Of a stretch of 64,000 bases of DNA, positions 56,533 to 64,000 are shown in pieces. The stretch covers positions 802,191 through 866,190 of the forward strand of contig NZ_JAUFPK010000001.1 of assembly GCF_030409225.1 (NCBI RefSeq), written 5' to 3'. Source of the stretch: Aquisalimonas lutea (lineage in GTDB: Bacteria; Pseudomonadota; Gammaproteobacteria; Nitrococcales; Aquisalimonadaceae). Both the position numbers and the translations under genes were made by a program. Position 1 is the first letter of the stretch. Each line of letters opens with the position of its first letter. Under the pieces are notes generated by a model. It made no database searches, was not told the origin of the DNA, and saw nothing but the letters and a program-made list of their open reading frames with translations.

Positions 56533-57063
56533 ATGATCCGCACGTTCGAATCCTGTCGTCCCGAGGTCGCGGACAGCGCCTGGGTGGATGCCACCGCGCT
56601 GGTGATCGGCGACGTGGTGCTGGCCGAGGACGTCTCCGTGTGGCCGATGACCGTGGTGCGCGGCGACGTGAACCATATCCGCGTGGGTGCGCGCACCAAC
56701 ATCCAGGACGGCTCGGTGGTCCATGTGGCCCACGCCGGCGGCATGAATCCCACCGGCTACCCCACGATCATCGGCGAGGACGTCACCGTCGGGCACAAGG
56801 CCATCGTGCATGCGTGCACCATCGGGGATGCCTGTCTCATCGGCATGGGGGCCACGGTCATGGACGGCGCCGTCATCGGCGCCGAGAGCATGCTGGGTGC
56901 CGGCGCCCTGGTGCCGCCGGGCAAGCAGCTCGCCGGCGGCCACCTCTACATGGGCAGCCCGGCCAAGGCGGTGCGCGAGCTGACCGACGAGGAGAAGGAC
57001 TTCCTCCGCTATTCCGCCCGGCACTACGTGGAGGTGAAGAATCGCCACCGGGGGACAGCTTGA
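56533..57063 (+). CDS. Gamma carbonic anhydrase-family protein
   Basis: A 176-residue left-handed beta-helix protein (YrdA/CaiE type) built from hexapeptide repeats. The three zinc-type histidines lie in NIQDGSVVHVAHA, VGHKAIVHACTIGD and their neighbours, and RGDVNHIRVG and YMGSPAKAVREL are family hallmarks. Some members are active carbonic anhydrases, others are not. A strong AAGGAGGA precedes the ATG. Confidence 0.9.
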   Translation: MIRTFESCRPEVADSAWVDATALVIGDVVLAEDVSVWPMTVVRGDVNHIRVGARTNIQDGSVVHVAHAGGMNPTGYPTIIGEDVTVGHKAIVHACTIGDACLIGMGATVMDGAVIGAESMLGAGALVPPGKQLAGGHLYMGSPAKAVRELTDEEKDFLRYSARHYVEVKNRHRGTA

Positions 57064-57082
57064 GCCAGGCTCCGGCGGCTGC

Positions 57083-57241
57083 TCAGTCCCTGCGCAGGAT
57101 CAGCGCCCCCAGGAACACGATGATGCATACCACGAACACCGCCTGTGCAACCCATGCCGCCGCGCCGGCGAGCCCGGTGAAGCCGATGACCGCGGCGACG
57201 ACGGCAATCACCAGCAGCAGCGTGGTCCAGGATGGCATCAT
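57083..57241 (-). CDS. DUF1328 small membrane protein
   Basis: A 52-residue protein with two hydrophobic helices (TTLLLVIAVVAAVIGFTGLAG and AAAWVAQAVFVVCIIVFLGALIL) and a basic tail ILRRD, matching the YtjA/DUF1328 family often induced by stress. The function is unknown. The ATG at 57241 has GGGGAG upstream, and a second ATG follows immediately. It is convergent with the carbonic anhydrase gene and divergent from the aspartoacylase-like gene. Confidence 0.82.
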   Translation of the reverse strand: MMPSWTTLLLVIAVVAAVIGFTGLAGAAAWVAQAVFVVCIIVFLGALILRRD

Positions 57242-57376
57242 GACGCAGCTCCCCGTCGGTTCGATCCTCGCCCCGCCTGTCGACGGTAACCGGGGCGATT
57301 GTACAGGCCCGGCGGCGCACCGGGGTGCCGCGCACGGCCGGTGTGCCGACAGCGTCCCATCATAGCCGGAGGAATC

Positions 57377-58423
57377 GTGGCCCGTTCCCCCCTGGATATC
57401 GCCGGCACCCGCATCCTGCCCGGCGGGCGCGACACCGTCGAGCTGCCCGCCGGCCAGCTGTACACCCATACCCCGGTCAATATTCCCGTGCAGGTCATCC
57501 ATGGCCGCCGTGACGGGCCGTGCCTGGTGGTCACGGCGGCCGTCCACGGCGACGAGATCAACGGCGCCGAGATCATCCGCCGCCTGCTGCGCCAGCAGAT
57601 GATCGGCCGGCTGGCCGGGACCCTGATCGCCGTGCCGGTGGTCAACGTCCTCGGCTTCATCGGCCGCTCCCGGTATCTGCCCGACCGCCGGGATCTCAAT
57701 CGCAGCTTCCCGGGCAGCGAGTCCGGCTCCATGGCCTCCCGCCTGGCGCACCTGTTCCGCACCGAGGTGATGCATCGCGCGACCCATGCCATCGACCTCC
57801 ACACCGCCGCGATCCACCGGGACAACCTGCCCCAGGTGCGGGCGGACCTGGACGACCCCGCCGACGAGGCCCTGGCCCGGGCCTTCGGCGTGCCGGTGGT
57901 GATCAACTCCCCCCTGATCGAGGGCAGCCTGCGCAGCACCGCCCGGGAGGCGGGCGTGCCCGTGATCACCTACGAGGGGGGCGAGGCGCTGCGGTTCAAC
58001 GAGACCGCCATCCGGGCGGGGCTCAAGGGCGTGATCCGGGTGATGCGTCATCTGCGCATGCTGCCGCCGGCGCGCAGCCGCCGCCCGGCGCCCGAGCCGC
58101 AGTACATCGCCGACGACAGCAGCTGGATGCGTGCCGGCCAGGACGGGTTGTTCCGGGCCGCCGTGGCCCTGGGGGACCGGGTCCGGGCCGGCCAGCCCCT
58201 CGGCTGGATCGCCGACCCCTTCGGCGGCGCCGAGATCGCCGTCGAGGCAGCCTTCTCCGGCCTGGTGATCGGTCGCGCCAACCTGCCCCTGGTGCACGAG
58301 GGCGAGGCCCTCTTTCATGTCGCGCGGTTCGATCATGTGGGGCGGGTGCACCGGGAGATGGAGCGCTTCAGCGAGGCCCTGGAGCACGGCGACGAGTGGA
58401 GCGAGGAGCCCCCTATCGTCTGA
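57377..58423 (+). CDS. Succinylglutamate desuccinylase / aspartoacylase-family deacylase
   Basis: A 348-residue M14-like zinc hydrolase. The zinc ligands are in AAVHGDEINGAEIIRRL (HxxE) and DLHTAAIHRDNLPQ, and RDLNRSFPG carries the substrate Arg. The C-terminal beta domain follows from about 270. The GTG at 57377, with GGAGG five bases upstream, is the best start. The substrate is uncertain. Related genes are often next to rimK, but no rimK is seen here. Confidence 0.87.
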   Translation: MARSPLDIAGTRILPGGRDTVELPAGQLYTHTPVNIPVQVIHGRRDGPCLVVTAAVHGDEINGAEIIRRLLRQQMIGRLAGTLIAVPVVNVLGFIGRSRYLPDRRDLNRSFPGSESGSMASRLAHLFRTEVMHRATHAIDLHTAAIHRDNLPQVRADLDDPADEALARAFGVPVVINSPLIEGSLRSTAREAGVPVITYEGGEALRFNETAIRAGLKGVIRVMRHLRMLPPARSRRPAPEPQYIADDSSWMRAGQDGLFRAAVALGDRVRAGQPLGWIADPFGGAEIAVEAAFSGLVIGRANLPLVHEGEALFHVARFDHVGRVHREMERFSEALEHGDEWSEEPPIV

Positions 58424-58549
58424 CGCCGCCGCGGTTCGCCGGCCCGGCATGCCGTGGTGTGACGGAAATCCCGGAAGACGGCCCCGGCCGGCCGTTACGC
58501 TTCGTGGTCATCGGGTGCGCCTGCTGTCGACCTCCGGAGTGTGAAACCC

Positions 58550-58864
58550 ATGGCCCCGTGCCGTCGTGCCTTCCTCGTGACCCTGCTGCTTGCCGCCGGC
58601 CTGCCGCCGTCCGCGGCGGATGACTCGCCGTCCCCGGCGCTGGGCGCGCACGACTGCCGCGTTCTGGTCGCGCTGCACGGCGCCCTCCGCGGCGACGACG
58701 GCGTTCGCCCGGACGAGCTGGCGGCGGTGACCGACGCCATTCTCGCGCGCCCGGGCTGCGGCGAGAGCCGGGGGCGGCTGCTGGAGGCGCGGCCCGCGGA
58801 CGGCGTGGACCCGTTCGATCCCCGGGCCCCGGGCGGCTTCGGCCCGCCGGAGCAGGGCGAATGA
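58550..58864 (+). CDS. Small secreted protein of unknown function
   Basis: Not recognised. It encodes 104 residues with an evident signal peptide (CRRAFLVTLLLAAGLPPSAA), a mature part with two cysteines (HDCRVLV and RPGCGESRG) that could pair, and a Pro/Gly-rich tail. The ATG at 58550 has GGAG ten bases upstream, and a GTG at 58541 is too close to that site. It overlaps the next gene by four bases. Confidence 0.65.
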   Translation: MAPCRRAFLVTLLLAAGLPPSAADDSPSPALGAHDCRVLVALHGALRGDDGVRPDELAAVTDAILARPGCGESRGRLLEARPADGVDPFDPRAPGGFGPPEQGE

Positions 58865-59307
58865 TCCGGCTCCTCTTCCTGGTTTTCCTCGGCGTCTCCC
58901 TGGCCGCGCCCGCCCAGCAGCGCTCGTTCGAGCCCATCGGCGGGGAGGCGGGCGCCGGCGTCACCCTGCCGCCGCACGACCGGACACTGGTGGAGGACTG
59001 GCTCGAGTCCCTGGCGCAGGCCTGGAACACTCCGCGCCTGGCCCCGCTGCTGGCCCCGGCCTTTCCGGAACGCCAGCGGCTGCTCGGGGCCCTGGAGGAC
59101 CGGGTACCCCCGGATGCACGCCTGCGGGTGCTGTCGGTGGGTCCGGTGCGCGTGCTCTCCGAGAGCCGGGAGACCGGCCGCATTGTCCGTACCCTGCGGA
59201 TCACCGTGCGCTGGGCCGTTGTGGGCACCGATGCCGATGGCTCCCCGACGCGGCGGGAGACGCAGCAGGAACTGGTGGTGGAATGGCTGCGACGGGTACC
59301 GCAATAG
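58861..59307 (+). CDS. Secreted protein of unknown function, possibly NTF2-like
   Basis: A 148-residue protein with an N-terminal signal peptide (IRLLFLVFLGVSLAAPAQQ). The mature part is a compact alpha+beta sequence: WLESLAQAWNTPRLAPLLAPAF, then strands around RVLSVGPVRVLSES and RTLRITVRWAVVG, a layout reminiscent of NTF2-like proteins, which is a guess. It is coupled to both neighbours (four-base and 25-base overlaps), so the three proteins are made together. Confidence 0.65.
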   Translation: MIRLLFLVFLGVSLAAPAQQRSFEPIGGEAGAGVTLPPHDRTLVEDWLESLAQAWNTPRLAPLLAPAFPERQRLLGALEDRVPPDARLRVLSVGPVRVLSESRETGRIVRTLRITVRWAVVGTDADGSPTRRETQQELVVEWLRRVPQ

Positions 59308-60917
59308 GCCGTGCGCTCGCCGCGGCGCTGTTGCTGCTGCCGGTCGTGGCCGCGGCGCAGGACAGCGGTGACTGGCGTATGCGCGGGCAGACCACCAGCC
59401 GCGTCGAGTACTACGATATCGATGGCGATTCGCTGCTGGGCCCATACGGCCGCGACGGCGTGCAGGCGTATCAGTCCCTGCACCTGGGTCTGTCCCGGCA
59501 GGCGGACAGCGGCGCCCTGTGGGACCTCGAGTTCGCCGGCGTGCTCAGCGCCTCCGAGTACCGGACCACCGAGCCCGGGGGGCACGTGGAGTACCTGCGC
59601 CTGCGCCGCGAGGATCCCGCCGCCGCGGTACCGTACCGGCTCGACGTGGGCGACCAGCACGCGCGCTTCAGCCGCCTGAGCCTGGACCAGGACCTGCGCG
59701 GCGTACGGGGCGAGATCCAGCCGGCGCTGGGCGGCCTCGACCACTCCCTGGTCTGGGTGTCCGGCGCCTACCGGCGCCACTGGCACGACGTGGATGCGCG
59801 GCTCGATCCGGGGCTGCTGGAGCCGGAAGCCGACTACCACGGTGTTTCCTGGCTGGTTGCGGACCCGGCGCTGGGCGAGTGGTCGCTCAACACCGTCCAT
59901 CACGACCGGACGGCGGGTGCTGACGGCGGCGACCGGCACCTGGTGACCAGCCTTGCGGCCGCGCTGGATATCCGCTTCCTGCACCAGCGGCTGGACACCG
60001 ACCTGGAGTGGGCGCATCTCCAGGGGACGACCCGTCGGGGCTCGGGCGGCGCGGGCGAGCGAGCGGTTGCGGATACCGGCCTGTTCGCGCAGGTGGACGG
60101 TTCCAACACCGCGCTGGAGATGCCGCTGGATTACCGGCTTCGCTACGAGGACTACGGTGCCGGGTTCCGGCCCGCCGGAACCGATGTCGTCGGCGACCGG
60201 CGCGCCTTCGTGACCACGGCGGGCGTGGGCAGCGAGGAGCGGGCCCGCCTCCAGGGCCGCTACCAGCGTCACGTCGACCATGCATCCGGGCCGAACCCGG
60301 TGCATCTGGTCGAGCACGGCGTGGAGGCGGTCGTCCCCTTCGGGCTCGGACCGGTGCATACGCGCCACGAGCTGGATGCGGCTCATCGCGAGCGCCGGGA
60401 TGAGCGCGGCTGGATCGATGAGCATACCCGCCGGCTGAGCTGGGACATGATCCTGCCGCTGGCGGAAACCCGGGAGACGCGGCTGACGCTGTACTGGCGC
60501 AACCTGGACGACCGCGCCACCGGACGCTACGGCCACAGGGAACGCCGCATCAGTCTCAGCCATCGGACGCGGTTCCGGCTGGGCGGCGTGCAGATCACGG
60601 CCACGCCCGGCCTCGCCTACCGCACCCGGGACGGCTTTCTGGCGCAGCGTGCCATCGACCCGACGCTGTCGCTGGAGGCCGCGGGCGCACTCCAGGAGCT
60701 GGACGTTTCCCTGGGCTACCACGAGCTGGAGCGGCCGGGACGCCGGGCGCGGAGCATCGACGAGTACCGGCTGGCCATGGACTGGCACTACCGCCTCCGG
60801 CGCCACCAGCTGGGTCTCGAGTACGAGCATCACCTGGCCGCCCCCTCGGCCGGGGAGGACCTGGAACTCTGGAAGGCGGGCGTGTTCTGGCGCTACCAGT
60901 TCGCCGGCTCGCTATGA
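59283..60917 (+). CDS. Predicted outer-membrane beta-barrel protein of unknown function
   Basis: Not recognised. A 544-residue secreted protein with a signal peptide (residues 1-26, ending AAAQ). The rest is rich in alternating strands of 9-12 residues, such as TTSRVEYYDIDG, LHLGLSRQ, HLGLE-type repeats and RRISLSHRTRFRLGG. A C-terminal strand (AGVFWRYQFAGSL) with aromatic residues is close to a barrel-insertion signal. No plug or TonB box is seen. It is last in a coupled three-gene envelope cluster. Confidence 0.7.
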   Translation: MAATGTAIGRALAAALLLLPVVAAAQDSGDWRMRGQTTSRVEYYDIDGDSLLGPYGRDGVQAYQSLHLGLSRQADSGALWDLEFAGVLSASEYRTTEPGGHVEYLRLRREDPAAAVPYRLDVGDQHARFSRLSLDQDLRGVRGEIQPALGGLDHSLVWVSGAYRRHWHDVDARLDPGLLEPEADYHGVSWLVADPALGEWSLNTVHHDRTAGADGGDRHLVTSLAAALDIRFLHQRLDTDLEWAHLQGTTRRGSGGAGERAVADTGLFAQVDGSNTALEMPLDYRLRYEDYGAGFRPAGTDVVGDRRAFVTTAGVGSEERARLQGRYQRHVDHASGPNPVHLVEHGVEAVVPFGLGPVHTRHELDAAHRERRDERGWIDEHTRRLSWDMILPLAETRETRLTLYWRNLDDRATGRYGHRERRISLSHRTRFRLGGVQITATPGLAYRTRDGFLAQRAIDPTLSLEAAGALQELDVSLGYHELERPGRRARSIDEYRLAMDWHYRLRRHQLGLEYEHHLAAPSAGEDLELWKAGVFWRYQFAGSL

Positions 60918-61020
60918 CGGTTGGCCCGCAGCGCCTGCCGGACGGCGGGTGCGCGGTTGCCTGGCCGCCGGGCGCGGTCTACAGTGCGCGGACGTTGTCG
61001 GCATCGGGAGTGTGACGGGC

Positions 61021-61746
61021 ATGCGGGACTGGGACGGACGGGATACGGGCGAGCCGCCACCGCAGCCGCCGCCGCGGCGGGTTGCGGGCCCGTCGCTGCT
61101 GCCGCCGGTCATCCTGGCCCTGCTCATCGTCAACGGTGCCGTGTTCCTGATGCAGGGCGGATTCGGGTCGTGGCTCACGGTGATGTTCGCGCTCTGGCCC
61201 CTGGGCTCGCCGGATACCGTGATGACCACCATGGGCATGGAGCGGGTCCCGCCGTTCCAGGTCTGGCAGCTGCTCACCTACGGGTTTCTCCACGGCGGCA
61301 CCCTGCACCTGCTGGTGAACATGTTCGCCCTGTGGATGTTCGGCGTGGCCCTGGAGAATCTCTGGGGCTCCCGCCGCTTCGCCGTCTATTTCCTGGTCTG
61401 CGTCGTCGGGGCGGGCCTGATCCAGCTCGTGGTCGCCACGGGCGCGGCCGCGGAAGGCAACGTCTATCCCACGGTGGGCGCCTCCGGGGGCGTATTTGGC
61501 ATCCTGCTCGGCTTCGGCATGATGTTTCCCAACGAGCGCATCATGCTGCTGATTCCGCCCATTCCCATGAAGGCCAAGTACTTCGTGGTCGCCTACGGCG
61601 CCTTCGAGCTGTGGGCCGGCATGACCGGGACCCTGGCCGGGGTGGCGCATTTCGCGCACCTGGGCGGCATGGTCTTCGGCCTGCTGCTGATCCTCTACTG
61701 GCGCCACACCGGCGCCTTCCGCCGTCGCCCGCCGGGGCCCCTGTAG
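61021..61746 (+). CDS. Rhomboid-family intramembrane serine protease
   Basis: A 241-residue protein with six membrane helices after a Pro-rich cytoplasmic N-terminus. The catalytic Ser is in VGASGGVFGILLG (GxSG) and the His in GVAHFAHLGGMVFG. The HGGTLHLLVNMFALW loop with the oxyanion residues is intact, so the enzyme should be active. The ATG at 61021 is downstream of GGGAG. Its substrate is unknown. Confidence 0.9.
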   Translation: MRDWDGRDTGEPPPQPPPRRVAGPSLLPPVILALLIVNGAVFLMQGGFGSWLTVMFALWPLGSPDTVMTTMGMERVPPFQVWQLLTYGFLHGGTLHLLVNMFALWMFGVALENLWGSRRFAVYFLVCVVGAGLIQLVVATGAAAEGNVYPTVGASGGVFGILLGFGMMFPNERIMLLIPPIPMKAKYFVVAYGAFELWAGMTGTLAGVAHFAHLGGMVFGLLLILYWRHTGAFRRRPPGPL

Positions 61747-61789
61747 GATTGATCCCTCGACGGGAGCCTGCCAGCACCATGTGGACGTA

Positions 61790-62019
61790 GGTCGGCCCGG
61801 GAGGGCGGGGATCTGGTTGGGGCGACTCGCGCAGCGCCGGAGCGCAGGCCGTTCGGCCCGTCAGGGTGGCGGCAGGGATGCCGCCACCGGCTGTCAGCAC
61901 AGGGATGTGCTGTCAGCCGGCCAGGCCGGAGCGGAGGATAGGCCCCTGCTTCCACTGAAGCAGGGGCCGTAAGCGGAGCTCCGGAGCCCCAACCAGATCC
62001 CCGCCCTCCCGGGCCGACC
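61790..62019. repeat. Inverted-repeat element, copy 2 (230 bp)
   Basis: Perfect 34-base inverted arms (61790-61823 and 61986-62019) enclose a core that is the reverse complement of copy 1, with about seven changes in roughly 165 bases. The changes fall in the loop of the 12-bp stem (61941-61952 with 61957-61968), in the loop of the GGTGGCGGCA stem, in a GGCC...GGCC loop, and at one base near an arm. The arms keep GCGGGGAT and GGGG blocks of copy 1 but otherwise differ in sequence. It lies between the rhomboid and RND genes. Confidence 0.9.
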
Positions 62020-62042
62020 CTCCGGAGCCGTTCGGTCCGGAT

Positions 62043-64000
62043 CTAACGCCGCAACAGGCGCGCGGAAGCGTTCTCCACCAGGGAGTACGCCGCGGGGATG
62101 ACCACCAGGGTGAGCAGCATGGACGAGACCATGCCGCTGATGATGGCCACCGCCAGCGGGCCCTGGGTCTCGGCCCCGGCGCCGATGCCGATGGCCGCCG
62201 GCAGCATGGCCAGGATCAGCGTCAGCGAGGTCATGAGAATGGGCCGCAGCCGGATGGGGCAGGCCCGTGTCAGGGCATCGTCGATGCTGAGCTCCAGCCG
62301 CTCGCGGTACTGGTTGGTGAGATCCACCAGCAGGATGCCGTTCTTCGTGACCAGCCCCACCAGCAGCACCAGGCCGATCATGGAGTAGATGTTCAGGGTG
62401 TGGCCGAACAGCCACAACCCCAGCACCCCGCCCACCATGGCCAGGGGCAGCGCGGCCAGGATGATCAGCGGCTGGACGAACGAGTTGAACTGGCTGCCCA
62501 GCACCATGTACACGAGCACGATGGCGACCACGAACACGAACATGATGGCCCCCAGCGTGCGCTCGAACTCCTCCGCCTGGCCCACCAGGTTGAGGGAGTA
62601 GCCCAGGGGCAGGATCTCCTCGGCTTCGGCCTCCACCAGGCGCACGGCCTCGGCCAGCGACACCGAGGGATTGGAATAGAACTGGGCGGAGTACTCCAGG
62701 TTGTAGCGACCGATCACGGCCGGTCCGAGCTCGGGCCGGAAGGTGGCCAGGGTGTCCAGGCGGACCATGTCGCCGGAGTCCGTGCGCAGGAACAGCTTCT
62801 CCAGGTCCCCGGGCGTCTGCAGGGTGCCCTGCCGGGCCTTGAGACGGACATCGTAGCGCTGCCCGCCGCCGGGCTCGTCGTTGTAGCGGGCGATGTCGAC
62901 ACCGCCGGCCAGGACGTTGGCCGCCCGCGTCACCTCGAAGCTGGTGATCCCCAGCGTGCGCGCACGGTCGCGGTCCACGTCCACCACCAGCTCCGGCTGA
63001 TTCAGGCTCAGGTCCAGGTCCAGGGTCTCGATGGCGTCGCTGGCGCGCAGGCGCTGCTCCATCTCCTCGGCAAGGCGGGCGACCTCCTGGAGATTCGGCC
63101 CGGTGATGTTGAACTGCAGGGGCTCGCCGCGCTGGCCGCCGATGAGCGGTACCGACGAGGTGAACGCCTGCACGCCGCTGAGCCCGGACAGCTCCTCCTG
63201 GACCTGCGCGGAGATCTCCTGCTGGCTCAGCTCGCGCTCGTCCCGCGGATCCAGGCGCACGAAGGAGATGCCCTCGTTCACCTGTCCCTGGCTGCCCAGC
63301 CCGATGGCGGTGAAGTAGGAGCGGACGCCCTGCTGATCCGCCAGAATCTCCTCCACCTCCCGGAGCTTGTCGTCGGTGTAGTCGATGCTGGAGCCCAGCG
63401 GCGTCTGGATATTGACCAGGAACTGGCCCTCGTCTTCCTCCGGCGCGAACTCGCCGCCCAGGTCCCCGAACAGGCTGGCGGTGCCGCCGGTGATCAGCGC
63501 GGCCAGCAGCAGCGTGAGCCAGCGGAAGCGCAGGGCCCGCCCGAGCAGCCAGCGGTAGCCGTTCTCCATGGCGCGGAAGCCGCGCTCCAGGAAGTTGTAG
63601 ACCCGGCCGTGCTCCCGGGGCACGGACAGGAACCGCGAGCACAGCATGGGCGTGAGCGTCAGCGCCACGATGCTCGAGGCGAGCACGCCCATGGCCACCA
63701 CCACCGCGAAGGATTCGAAGAACCGGCCGATGATGCCCTCCATGAACAGCACCGGCAGGAAGATCGAGATCAGTGCCAGGGTGGTGGCGATCACCGCGAA
63801 GAACACCTCGTTGGAGCCCACGATGGCCCCTTCCACGGGATCGTCGATGCCCTCCTCGCGGTGGCGGAAGATGTTCTCGAGGACGACGATGGAGTCGTCC
63901 ACCACCACGCCGATGAGCAGCAGCATCGCCAGCATGGTGAGCGCGTTCAGGGTGTAGCCGAGGAAGTAGATCACCGCGATCACCGCCGCCAGCGCGACCG
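62043..64000 (-). CDS. RND-family efflux pump inner-membrane protein, C-terminal part (5' end outside window)
   Basis: The frame runs open off the right edge. About 651 residues are present, corresponding to the last two-thirds of an AcrB-type permease. TM4 carries LLIGVVVDDSIVVLENIFRH with the proton-relay Asp pair, then LALISIFLPVLFMEGIIGRFF and TLTPMLCSRFL. The second periplasmic half has TPLGSSIDYTD, and the C-terminal helices include LVGLVTKNGILLVD and RPILMTSLTLILAMLPAAIGIGAGAE. It looks like a HAE1-type drug or lipophile pump. The partner adaptor gene would lie beyond 64 kb. Confidence 0.92.
   Translation of the reverse strand, partial: VALAAVIAVIYFLGYTLNALTMLAMLLLIGVVVDDSIVVLENIFRHREEGIDDPVEGAIVGSNEVFFAVIATTLALISIFLPVLFMEGIIGRFFESFAVVVAMGVLASSIVALTLTPMLCSRFLSVPREHGRVYNFLERGFRAMENGYRWLLGRALRFRWLTLLLAALITGGTASLFGDLGGEFAPEEDEGQFLVNIQTPLGSSIDYTDDKLREVEEILADQQGVRSYFTAIGLGSQGQVNEGISFVRLDPRDERELSQQEISAQVQEELSGLSGVQAFTSSVPLIGGQRGEPLQFNITGPNLQEVARLAEEMEQRLRASDAIETLDLDLSLNQPELVVDVDRDRARTLGITSFEVTRAANVLAGGVDIARYNDEPGGGQRYDVRLKARQGTLQTPGDLEKLFLRTDSGDMVRLDTLATFRPELGPAVIGRYNLEYSAQFYSNPSVSLAEAVRLVEAEAEEILPLGYSLNLVGQAEEFERTLGAIMFVFVVAIVLVYMVLGSQFNSFVQPLIILAALPLAMVGGVLGLWLFGHTLNIYSMIGLVLLVGLVTKNGILLVDLTNQYRERLELSIDDALTRACPIRLRPILMTSLTLILAMLPAAIGIGAGAETQGPLAVAIISGMVSSMLLTLVVIPAAYSLVENASARLLRR

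Noticed and set aside
57242-58450. Long minus frame continuous with the DUF1328 protein
   Set aside because: It is antisense to the aspartoacylase-like gene. The true product is the 52-residue membrane protein starting at 57241.
61781-61972. A 63-codon frame (VGRLAQRRSAG...-like) whose translation resembles one inside the 56.3 kb element
   Set aside because: The similarity follows from the shared DNA of the two inverted-repeat elements. The element is hairpin-dense, the frame lacks a ribosome binding site, and loop changes do not look like codon-level selection.

Overview
The window is 64 kb of very GC-rich DNA (by eye about 70% G+C, with long antisense shadow ORFs) densely packed with gammaproteobacterial genes. 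The priA / argS / SPOR-protein neighbourhood, ubiD beside a CDP-6-deoxyglucoseen-reductase-like flavoprotein, mlaA, a biosynthetic speA, a type-2-size leuA and a three-subunit proton-translocating transhydrogenase fit a high-GC gammaproteobacterium such as an Ectothiorhodospiraceae-like organism. That lineage call is inference. No rRNA, tRNA, CRISPR array, phage or complete insertion sequence was seen.

Layout. (1) 1-14.4 kb is a cobalamin locus: nucleotide-loop assembly (cobU, cobS, cobC, cobT), side-chain steps (cbiB, cobD), a B12 riboswitch, outer-membrane receptor and ABC importer (btuB, btuF, btuC, btuD), corrinoid amidation (cbiA, cbiP) and adenosylation (btuR). Early corrin-ring genes are absent. 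Thirteen short GTAG-type palindromes (REPs) lie in three clusters here and nowhere else that I noticed. (2) 14.4-22.3 kb holds polyamine genes (speE, speA) around a periplasmic binding protein and chemoreceptor pair, then a beta-hydroxyacid dehydrogenase and an SseB-like protein. (3) 22.3-29.8 kb is a priA / argS / SPOR block interrupted by a thioesterase-TetR module with a large palindromic operator. Next comes an AT-richer intergenic region with DnaA-box-like sites and a J-domain protein. (4) 30-46 kb holds transhydrogenase, an HNH nuclease, leuA with a possible attenuator leader, a FEN-type exonuclease, fructosamine kinase, mlaA, a squalene/phytoene-synthase-type enzyme, a hydrolase, a five-PAS receptor with no output domain, a flavin reductase and ubiD. 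(5) 46.2-51.2 kb is a second B12-riboswitch unit: a siderophore-type TonB receptor, a PepSY membrane protein and a CPBP protease. (6) 51.3-64 kb holds xthA, a HIT protein, oligopeptidase A, glutathione reductase, gamma carbonic anhydrase, an aspartoacylase-like enzyme, a three-gene envelope cluster of unknown function, a rhomboid protease and the 3' part of an RND pump gene.

The strongest unexplained signals are two intergenic 230-247 bp elements (56264-56510 and 61790-62019). Their cores are nearly identical, with differences mostly in hairpin loops, and each is bracketed by long inverted arms whose sequence differs between copies but stays self-complementary. The second is the B12-riboswitch-controlled receptor/PepSY/protease operon, a candidate corrinoid or cobalt-complex uptake system.
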